This document shows, piece after piece, positions 48,072-54,220 of a stretch of 54,220 bases of DNA. The notes under the pieces are model-generated. The model did not search any database and was not told the DNA's origin. It saw nothing but the letters and a program-made list of their open reading frames with translations. The position numbers were made by a program, and so were the translations under genes. Source of the DNA: JAJDFU01 sp964640855 (GTDB taxonomy: Bacteria; Bacteroidota; Bacteroidia; Chitinophagales; Saprospiraceae). The stretch's first letter is position 1, and each line of letters begins with the position of its first letter. The DNA lies in NCBI GenBank assembly GCA_964640855.1, contig CAZXIX010000019.1, positions 1 to 54,220 of the forward strand. The letters are read 5' to 3'.

Positions 48072-50096
48072 TTAAACGGCTTCCTTCATCTGCTTCTTCA
48101 GGGCGAATAATTCATCGCGATACTGGGCAGCGGTGATAAAATCGAGGTCTTTGGCGGCCGCTTTCATTTTGCGTTCGGTTTCGGCCATCATTTTCTCGAT
48201 CTGTTCGCGCGTCATGTATCCCATGAGCGGATCGGCGGCGATGCTGGGTTTGTCCGGCTCGATGTAGGCTTTTTCCTTTTTCCCGCGTATGTCCAGGATG
48301 GATTTCTTCTCCAGGATCTCCTCCCGGCTTTTCCGAATCGTTTGTGGCGTGATGCCGTGTTCCTCGTTGTAGGCCATCTGAGCGGATCGGCGGCGGTTGG
48401 TTTCGTCTATGGTTTCCTGCATGGATTCGGTGACCTGGTCGGCATAGAAGATCACCAGACCGTTCACGTTTCGGGCGGCCCGTCCGGCGGTCTGTGTCAG
48501 GGAGCGCGTGTTGCGCAGAAAGCCCTCCTTGTCCGCATCCAATACAGCTACCAGGCTCACCTCCGGCAGGTCAAGCCCTTCCCGGAGGAGGTTTACTCCC
48601 ACCAACACGTCGAATTCACCCAGGCGCAGGTCGCGCAGGATTTCGACACGCTCCATGGTGTCTACCTCTGAATGGATGTAGCGGACCTTGAGCTGCATCT
48701 TGGTAAGGTACTTGGTCAGTTCCTCCGCCATCCGCTTGGTCAGCGTAGTGGCCAGCACTCTTTCATCGCGGTCTATGCGCTGGCGGATCTCCTCCATCAG
48801 GTCATCGATCTGGTTGAGGCTCGGTCTCACCTCAATAGGCGGATCCAGCAGGCCGGTAGGACGGATCAACTGTTCTACGATCAGGCCTCCGGTTTGTTCC
48901 AGTTCGTAATCCGAGGGCGTGGCGCTCACGAAGATCACCTGGTTGATCAGGGATTCGAATTCCGAAAAGTTCAAGGGCCTGTTATCCATGGCGGAGGGCA
49001 AGCGGAATCCGTGGTTGACCAGGCTGAGCTTTCGGGCGCGGTCCCCGCCGTACATCCCGCGCACCTGCGGAACGGTGACGTGGCTTTCGTCAATGATCAT
49101 CAGGTAGTCGTCCGGGAAATAGTCCAGCAGACAAAAGGGCCGGGTTCCCGGCTGGCGGCGGTCGAAAAAGCGGGAGTAATTTTCCACTCCGTTGCAATAA
49201 CCCAACTCCTTGATCATCTCCAGGTCGAAGTTGGTCCGCTCCCGTATCCGGCGAGCTTCCAGGAGTCGCATTTCCTTTTCGAAGTATTTTTCCTGTCCGT
49301 GCAATTCATCCTGTATCTCCCGAATGATCTGAGCCAATCTTTCCTTGGGGGCTACGTAAAGATTGGCCGGGAAGATGGCGGCGCGGTCCATGCGCTCGAT
49401 CCGTTTCCCGTTTTCCACATCGATCATCTCGATCTCCTCGATCTCGTCTCCGAAGAAAGTGATCCGGTAGCCGTAGTCTACGTATGGCAGGTTGATATCG
49501 ACCGTATCTCCCCGGACGCGAAAAGTGGCCCGCCGAAAATCGGTCTCGGTACGGGAATACAGGCTTTCCACCAGGCTGTACAGAAAGCTGTTTCTCGTGA
49601 TCACTTGCCCCTTCTTGATCCGGATGATGCTGCTTTTGTAGTCCTCGGGATTGCCCATACCATAGATGCAGCTGACGGAGGCTACGATGATGATATCCTG
49701 GCGGCCTGAAAGCAGGGAAGAGGTCGCCCGCAGGCGCAGTTTGTCAACTTCTTCGTTGATGCTGAGGTCCTTTTCGATGTAAGTATCCGAAACGGAGATG
49801 TAAGCCTCCGGCTGGTAATAATCGTAGTAGGATACGAAGTACTCGACCGCATTGTCGGGAAAGAATTCCTTGAATTCCCCGTACAATTGGGCGGTCAGGG
49901 TTTTGTTGTGGGTCAGTACAAGGGTGGGCCGGTTGAGTTCGGCTATGACGTTGGCCATGGTAAACGTCTTCCCGGACCCGGTCACACCCAGCAGAACCTG
50001 AGCTTTTTCTCCGGATTCGACGCCCTGCACCAGTTGGTTGATGGCCTGCGGTTGGTCGCCGGTGGGGGAAAAAGGGGATTGCAGTTGGAAGCCCAT
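48072..50096 (-). CDS. uvrB: Excinuclease ABC subunit B
   Basis: 674 residues, a typical length. Walker A is GVTGSGKTFTMAN, the beta-hairpin region is YFVSYYDYYQPEAYI, motif II is the DESH in MIIDESHVTVPQ, and motifs IV-VI appear in LREGLDLPEVSLVAVLDADKEGFLR and QTAGRAARN. The C-terminal UvrC/UvrA-interacting UVR motif (EKMMAETERKMKAAAKDLDF) is complete. Cytoplasmic damage-verification helicase of nucleotide-excision repair. The gene stands alone, convergent with purF and downstream of an acetyltransferase gene on the same strand (99-base gap). Confidence 0.98.
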   Translation of the reverse strand: MGFQLQSPFSPTGDQPQAINQLVQGVESGEKAQVLLGVTGSGKTFTMANVIAELNRPTLVLTHNKTLTAQLYGEFKEFFPDNAVEYFVSYYDYYQPEAYISVSDTYIEKDLSINEEVDKLRLRATSSLLSGRQDIIIVASVSCIYGMGNPEDYKSSIIRIKKGQVITRNSFLYSLVESLYSRTETDFRRATFRVRGDTVDINLPYVDYGYRITFFGDEIEEIEMIDVENGKRIERMDRAAIFPANLYVAPKERLAQIIREIQDELHGQEKYFEKEMRLLEARRIRERTNFDLEMIKELGYCNGVENYSRFFDRRQPGTRPFCLLDYFPDDYLMIIDESHVTVPQVRGMYGGDRARKLSLVNHGFRLPSAMDNRPLNFSEFESLINQVIFVSATPSDYELEQTGGLIVEQLIRPTGLLDPPIEVRPSLNQIDDLMEEIRQRIDRDERVLATTLTKRMAEELTKYLTKMQLKVRYIHSEVDTMERVEILRDLRLGEFDVLVGVNLLREGLDLPEVSLVAVLDADKEGFLRNTRSLTQTAGRAARNVNGLVIFYADQVTESMQETIDETNRRRSAQMAYNEEHGITPQTIRKSREEILEKKSILDIRGKKEKAYIEPDKPSIAADPLMGYMTREQIEKMMAETERKMKAAAKDLDFITAAQYRDELFALKKQMKEAV

Positions 50097-50151
50097 GGGA
50101 AAACGTTTATAAGCAGATGATCAAAAAACGATTAAACATAACGCTTTTTAT

Positions 50152-50166
50152 AAGCGCCAGGTTGGG
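50152..50166 (-). promoter_or_regulatory. Small inverted repeat between uvrB and the acetyltransferase gene
   Basis: CGCTT-tttat-AAGCG, a 5-bp stem in the 99-base gap. It could be a weak terminator or site upstream of uvrB; the evidence is thin. Confidence 0.2.
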
Positions 50167-50195
50167 CGGAATGACATCTCCTTTTTAGGCAAACC

Positions 50196-51044
50196 CTAGA
50201 CGGTAGAAAGAAAGCGGATACTCCGGAATTCAACTACCGGCCGGTACCCGATCGCCTGGTAGATCTTGTTGGAGGTCGGGTAGTCCAGGTCGGTGAACAG
50301 GGTGCAGAAACGATATCCTTTCTCCAGCATGCTTCCGCTGAGTTGCGCCACGCAAGCCGAGGCGAACCCTTTTTTCCGGTACTCCGGCGGGGTGTAAACG
50401 GCATTGAGGGTGATCCCGTTTCGAGTGGGTCGGCTGATGCCGGCCATCGAAACCGCTTCTCCATTCTCCCAGACATACAGCGTCTGCTCTTCGATGCGGC
50501 TATGGGCTGCGACCAGGGCCTGGTCCGGGGTATCTGCCTCGATGTTGGCTTCGTTGTTGAACCGATACATCCAATCCCCCACCAGGTCGAGGTCATCCTT
50601 GGTTGCCAGCCGGAGCGATCCGGGCACCCGATCCGGATACCGGACTTCAACCAACTCATAGACCATCTGTCGCATGGCTACTTCGAAGCCTATACCGTGA
50701 AGCTTTTGCCAGGCTCGCGCGAAAGAAAGAGCCGTTTCCTTCTCCCCCAAAATTCCGGGTATTGGTCCTGGCCGATCCTTCCATTGGCGGGCCAGTTCCA
50801 GGAAGTCTTCTTGTTGTACGTTTTCGCAGGCCAGGATCAGGAATCGGCCCGGCGTTTTCAGCGCAGCCATTCGATTTCCCCAGGGATCCTGCGTAGAACA
50901 AAGGAAGGGAGGCTCCGGGTTGTCAGTCCGGGAAGCGCGGATGGCCAGACCCAGCAACAGGCTGTTGGCCACCTCATTCTTCTCCAGAAAGGCCTGGTTG
51001 GCCTCCAAAAAAGCCAGAGCATCGTCGAAATAGGTTAGCTTCAT
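50196..51044 (-). CDS. GNAT-family N-acetyltransferase, two-domain form
   Basis: 282 residues. The C-terminal half is the catalytic GNAT domain: VSMAGISRPTRNGITLNAVYTPPEYRKKGFASACVAQLS, with the acetyl-CoA loop RKKGFAS, followed by FCTLFTDLDYPTSNKIYQAIGYRPV. The N-terminal half (about 1-135) is a degenerate GNAT-like domain with RPGPIPGILGEKETALSF. This arrangement matches the predicted acetyltransferases annotated COG3393. Substrate unknown; cytoplasmic. It is upstream of uvrB on the same strand, and 274 bases without recognisable genes separate it from divergent moeA. Confidence 0.85.
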   Translation of the reverse strand: MKLTYFDDALAFLEANQAFLEKNEVANSLLLGLAIRASRTDNPEPPFLCSTQDPWGNRMAALKTPGRFLILACENVQQEDFLELARQWKDRPGPIPGILGEKETALSFARAWQKLHGIGFEVAMRQMVYELVEVRYPDRVPGSLRLATKDDLDLVGDWMYRFNNEANIEADTPDQALVAAHSRIEEQTLYVWENGEAVSMAGISRPTRNGITLNAVYTPPEYRKKGFASACVAQLSGSMLEKGYRFCTLFTDLDYPTSNKIYQAIGYRPVVEFRSIRFLSTV

Positions 51045-51318
51045 ATCGGGTTCTTATGGTTCAGCGGTTGGAATGGAAAGGGGCCGGGACTTGCAACGGT
51101 ATTTGTCTTGATCAATTCCTTCGCGATCTATGCCGCCGTGCTTTCTGGGTAATTCGTTCGGAGCATTCCCTCTGGAACGGATGCAGAAGGCGTTGATCTC
51201 TTTCCGGAAATCCCATTAATTTATCCGCCCGCAATACCTTCGGGTCTGAGCATAAATGCAGATCTTTCCCGATGAGTTCCCGGGGCCCCTTTTTTTGAAA
51301 AAGTAACTTCCTTAAAGC
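51045..51318. other. Divergent intergenic stretch before moeA
   Basis: 274 bases between two divergent genes. I find no tRNA, repeat, convincing promoter match or molybdenum-cofactor riboswitch structure. A GGGGCCCC palindrome followed by a T run (around 51284-51298) lies 20-30 bases before the moeA start. Confidence 0.5.
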
Positions 51319-52527
51319 ATGATATCCACCGAAGAAGCGACGCGATTGATCCTGGAGCGTGCCCCCGCTGGTTGGGGTACGGAAGTGGTGCGGCTGGAAA
51401 ATGCGCTCGGAAGGGTATTGGCCGAAGACCTGCGGGCCGATCGGGAATTCCCGCCCTTTGATCGGGTGACCATGGACGGGGTCGCCATTGCCTACGCGGC
51501 CTGGCAAGAGGGCAAGAGGGAATTCCGGATAGCCGGCATGGCTCCGGCGGGTGCTCCCGAAGAGACGCTTTCGGACAACGGATCTTGCCTGGAAGTGATG
51601 ACCGGGGCCCTCCTACCCCGGAATACGGATACGGTCATTCGCTACGAAGACCTGGAGTTGAGGGGCGGGATAGCGCAGATTCGCGAGATAGATATCCGGC
51701 AAGGCCAAAATATTCACCGGAAAGGATCGGATCGGCCGGTCGAGAGTCTTTTGCTGGCTTCGGGCACTCCCATCGGTCCGGCTGAGATCGGGGTGGCCGC
51801 TACCGTGGGAAAGCCGGAGCTGAGGGTACAGAAGTGGCCTCGACTGACCTTGATCTCCACAGGCAATGAAATCGTTCCCATCGACCAGCAGCCGGCACCT
51901 TATCAGATCCGGACGTCCAATATTCCCACTTTGCAGGCTCTTTTTCGGCAATGGGGACTGCCTGCCGGGCACGTCCATTTGCCCGACGACCTGGATGCCA
52001 CCCGGCATGCGCTGGAAGGATTGGTCGCGGAAAACGACCTGATCATTCTGAGTGGCGGGGTATCGAAGGGAAAGTTTGATTACGTGCCCAAGGCGCTGGC
52101 TGAGATCGGTGTGGAAAAAGTTTTTCACCGGATCCGGCAGCGTCCGGGCAAGCCCTTGTGGTTTGGGCAAAAGGAGGCGGGCCCCACGGTTTTTGCTTTG
52201 CCCGGCAATCCGGTATCCACCTTTGTTTGCTGCCTGCGCTATGTGCAACCCTGGCTGCGAAAAGGGCTGGGGCTGGAGCCTTATACGTATGGCTATGCCG
52301 CACTGGCTGCCCCTTTCGAGTTCCAACCGGAGTTGACCTATTTCCTGCAGGTAAGGGTGGAAATGGGGGCGCAGGGGAATCTTTGGGCCCATCCCAAGGT
52401 GGGTAGAGGATCCGGCGACCATGCCAACCTCGCGGATGTGAACGGCTTTCTGGAATTGCCGGCCGATAGAACGACCTTTCCGGAAGGGGAAATTTTTCCC
52501 CTGCTGGCTTTTCGCGATATTTTCTGA
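51319..52527 (+). CDS. moeA: Molybdopterin molybdenumtransferase
   Basis: 402 residues, the standard MoeA length. Domain words: PPFDRVTMDGVAI at the N-terminus, EVMTGALLPRNTDTVI, and ILSGGVSKGKFDYVPKAL in the MPT-binding domain, then the RPGKPLWFG motif, FALPGNPVSTFVC and the C-terminal barrel domain. It inserts molybdate into adenylylated molybdopterin to give the molybdenum cofactor. Cytoplasmic. First gene of a cofactor cluster; moaC starts 22 bases later. Confidence 0.97.
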   Translation: MISTEEATRLILERAPAGWGTEVVRLENALGRVLAEDLRADREFPPFDRVTMDGVAIAYAAWQEGKREFRIAGMAPAGAPEETLSDNGSCLEVMTGALLPRNTDTVIRYEDLELRGGIAQIREIDIRQGQNIHRKGSDRPVESLLLASGTPIGPAEIGVAATVGKPELRVQKWPRLTLISTGNEIVPIDQQPAPYQIRTSNIPTLQALFRQWGLPAGHVHLPDDLDATRHALEGLVAENDLIILSGGVSKGKFDYVPKALAEIGVEKVFHRIRQRPGKPLWFGQKEAGPTVFALPGNPVSTFVCCLRYVQPWLRKGLGLEPYTYGYAALAAPFEFQPELTYFLQVRVEMGAQGNLWAHPKVGRGSGDHANLADVNGFLELPADRTTFPEGEIFPLLAFRDIF

Positions 52528-52549
52528 ATGCAATCTTAATTCTAAACCT

Positions 52550-53035
52550 ATGCAACAGGATTTTTCTCATATCGACGCCCAGGGCAATCCCGGCATGGTC
52601 GATGTAGGCGAGAAAAAAGCGACCCGCAGAATGGCCCGGGCCCGCAGCGTCGTTATACTGAACGAAGAAATACTCGACAAGCTGGAGCATGAGGATATCC
52701 ATACGAAAAAGGGTCCCGTCTTCCAGACCGCGATCCTGGCCGGCATCATGGGATCCAAAAAAACGGGCGAACTGATCCCGCTTTGTCATCCGTTGGGGCT
52801 GGATAATTGCACCGTCGAAATCCACATCAATGAAAGCAAGGAGGTCGTCATCGACTGCACCGCCACCCTGACGGCCAAGACCGGCGTGGAGATGGAAGCG
52901 CTGACCGGGGCAACCATAGCTGCCCTCACCGTGTATGATATGTGCAAGGCTTTCAGTCACGACATCATCATCCGGGAAACCAAGTTGATGGAAAAGCGGG
53001 GTGGAAAGCGGGACTTCAAAAGGGAGGAAACATGA
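52550..53035 (+). CDS. moaC: Cyclic pyranopterin monophosphate synthase
   Basis: 161 residues. The signature KKTGELIPLCHPLGLDNC and VEMEALTGATIAALTVYDMCKAF are near-consensus, and the C-terminus KRGGKRDF is typical. MoaC converts the MoaA product into cyclic pyranopterin monophosphate, in the first step of molybdopterin synthesis. MoaA itself is not in this window and may lie beyond the right edge. The stop overlaps the ATG of the mobA-like gene (ATGA). Confidence 0.97.
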   Translation: MQQDFSHIDAQGNPGMVDVGEKKATRRMARARSVVILNEEILDKLEHEDIHTKKGPVFQTAILAGIMGSKKTGELIPLCHPLGLDNCTVEIHINESKEVVIDCTATLTAKTGVEMEALTGATIAALTVYDMCKAFSHDIIIRETKLMEKRGGKRDFKREET

Positions 53036-54186
53036 AGAAACACCAAAAGCATGCCAAAATAGCCCGGCCCGACCTCGGGCAATTCGCCCGCGCGGAATGG
53101 GCCCTTATCGGAGCGCCCTGCAGCCTCATTCAGCAGTTAGCCGGGCAGTTGATCCATCGGCTTTCAGATCAGTTTGCCCTCTCCTGGGTCGACGCCGACC
53201 ACCAATCCGGTGAGGACGGACAACATCCCGGCCTGAAAGCCGGCGGCACAATGGCCTACACCGACAAGATCTCCCACCATCAATTGGAGTGGAAGGGATT
53301 GTTCGAGTCCTTCCAACGAAGAGTCTTTTTCAATCAGGCCGACGGCGCCCTGGTCAATGGGAACCACTTCACGGCCCAACGGCAGATTGTTATCCTGCAC
53401 CCCAAAAAGAAAGATTCGCTCCAACGGAAGTTGGACCGACTGACGCAGGTAGAGCTTATCCTGACCACAGAGGAACAACAAGAGCCCTGGGATTTCCTGC
53501 GAGAGCATCTGCCGGAGATCGAAAGGATCCCGACTTTGCCTTTGGATTCTTTCGACGCGGTAGCGCAATGGTTGTCCGGAGAAATGAAGGCAATGCTACC
53601 TGCAATCCACGCGTTGGTGCTGGCCGGAGGGAAAAGTACCCGCATGGGCAAGGACAAAGGGGAGTTGGCATACCATGGCAAGCCTCAACGGGAGCATCTG
53701 GCCGAATTGCTTGCCCCCTTTTCGGAGGAAGTCTACCTGTCTGCCCGCCCCGGACAGAAGCTGGAAAGTGCTTTTCCCGTTTTGGAAGACACCTTTACCG
53801 GCCTGGGGCCTTATGGAGCGATTTTGTCGGCATTCCGGGAAAAGCCGGACGCTGCCTGGATGGTGGTGGCTTGCGACCTCCCCCTGGTGGATGGGGTGAC
53901 TCTACGCCAGTTGGTGGAAAACCGAAACCGTTCCAAACTGGCCACGGCATTTTACAATAAGGCTACCGATTTTCCGGACCCACTGATCGCGCTCTGGGAG
54001 CCGAGGGCCTATCCGGTACTGCTTCAGTTCCTGTCACAAGGCTATTCCTGCCCGCGCAAGGTTCTGATCAATTCGGAGATCGAAATGATCCGCCCGTTCA
54101 AAGAGGAGGCTGTGATGAACGTGAATACACCGGAGGATCATGAAAAGGCGCTCCAACTTCTTGGTATCCTGCACTTCCCTGATTAG
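53032..54186 (+). CDS. MobA-like nucleotidyltransferase fused to a degenerate P-loop domain
   Basis: 384 residues from the ATG at 53032, which overlaps the moaC stop. An earlier in-frame start lies inside moaC and is rejected. Residues about 190-384 are a MobA GT-A-type domain: HALVLAGGKSTRMGKDKGEL (nucleotide-binding loop and Lys) and VVACDLPLVDG (metal-binding Asp). MobA attaches GMP to molybdopterin. The N-terminal 185 residues look like a MobB-type P-loop domain whose Walker A is replaced by LIGAPCSLIQQLA, with VDADHQ at the position of a later motif; the GKT residues are missing. The fusion appears in several Bacteroidota. The last bases of the window end 34 bases after its stop. Confidence 0.88.
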   Translation: MKKHQKHAKIARPDLGQFARAEWALIGAPCSLIQQLAGQLIHRLSDQFALSWVDADHQSGEDGQHPGLKAGGTMAYTDKISHHQLEWKGLFESFQRRVFFNQADGALVNGNHFTAQRQIVILHPKKKDSLQRKLDRLTQVELILTTEEQQEPWDFLREHLPEIERIPTLPLDSFDAVAQWLSGEMKAMLPAIHALVLAGGKSTRMGKDKGELAYHGKPQREHLAELLAPFSEEVYLSARPGQKLESAFPVLEDTFTGLGPYGAILSAFREKPDAAWMVVACDLPLVDGVTLRQLVENRNRSKLATAFYNKATDFPDPLIALWEPRAYPVLLQFLSQGYSCPRKVLINSEIEMIRPFKEEAVMNVNTPEDHEKALQLLGILHFPD

Positions 54187-54220
54187 TGTTGACCGTTTTT
54201 AAAGATTTCGGTTATCAAAA

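Noticed and set aside
48672..49709. A 345-residue open frame antisense to uvrB
   Set aside because: Shadow of uvrB, with no recognisable protein features.
51045..51318. Molybdenum-cofactor riboswitch before moeA
   Set aside because: I could not find the paired elements of that riboswitch; it is also not expected in this phylum.

Overview
The window looks like a chromosomal stretch of a Bacteroidota bacterium, probably of the Saprospiria type. This rests on several points. The PhoD-like phosphatase ends in a type IX secretion sorting domain. Promoters of the TTG-N19/20-TAnnTTTG kind precede purF and cysS. Prolyl-tRNA synthetase is of the archaeal/eukaryotic type. The mutL-rhomboid-rhomboid and moeA-moaC-mobA groupings have the order usual for this phylum, and Shine-Dalgarno signals are mostly weak. 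The phylum is well supported; the class is an inference. I saw no rRNA, tRNA, CRISPR array, prophage or insertion sequence. Coding density is high and no gene-free stretch exceeds about 275 bases.

Layout: 0.2-3.0 kb holds a FadL-like outer-membrane protein and a secreted Ser/Arg-rich protein (minus strand). 3.3-8.3 kb has proS, the ComM/YifB ATPase, a small four-helix-bundle gene broken near its end and flanked by inverted copies of a short repeat, exonuclease III and an acetyltransferase. 8.4-15.2 kb is a seven-gene efflux operon: TetR regulator, TolC, HlyD, two ABC ATPases and two ABC-2 permeases. It resembles E. coli CecR/YbhGFSR but with YbhF split in two and a TolC added. 15.2-21.4 kb holds a CBS protein, a PhoD phosphatase, a YbhN-like membrane protein, a GlsB/YeaQ protein, a vWA protein and a GNAT-YoaP protein. 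21.5-28.0 kb is an RND efflux operon ending in a translationally coupled glycosyltransferase. A zinc metallopeptidase and two tandem small outer-membrane barrels follow.

The most unusual region is 30.4-37.4 kb on the minus strand: a membrane-spanning protein with a class III cyclase fold that has lost its catalytic residues, an exported LysM lytic transglycosylase, and two exported caspase-family peptidases with intact His/Cys dyads. It reads as a cell-envelope proteolytic signalling or wall-remodelling module, and I know of no described system with this composition.

The rest is mainly housekeeping: an alpha/beta hydrolase, a tail-specific (S41) protease, cysS, two rhomboids, mutL, a small membrane protein, a purF-type amidotransferase, uvrB and an acetyltransferase. 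At the right edge are the molybdenum-cofactor genes moeA, moaC and a mobA fused to a domain with a degenerate P-loop.
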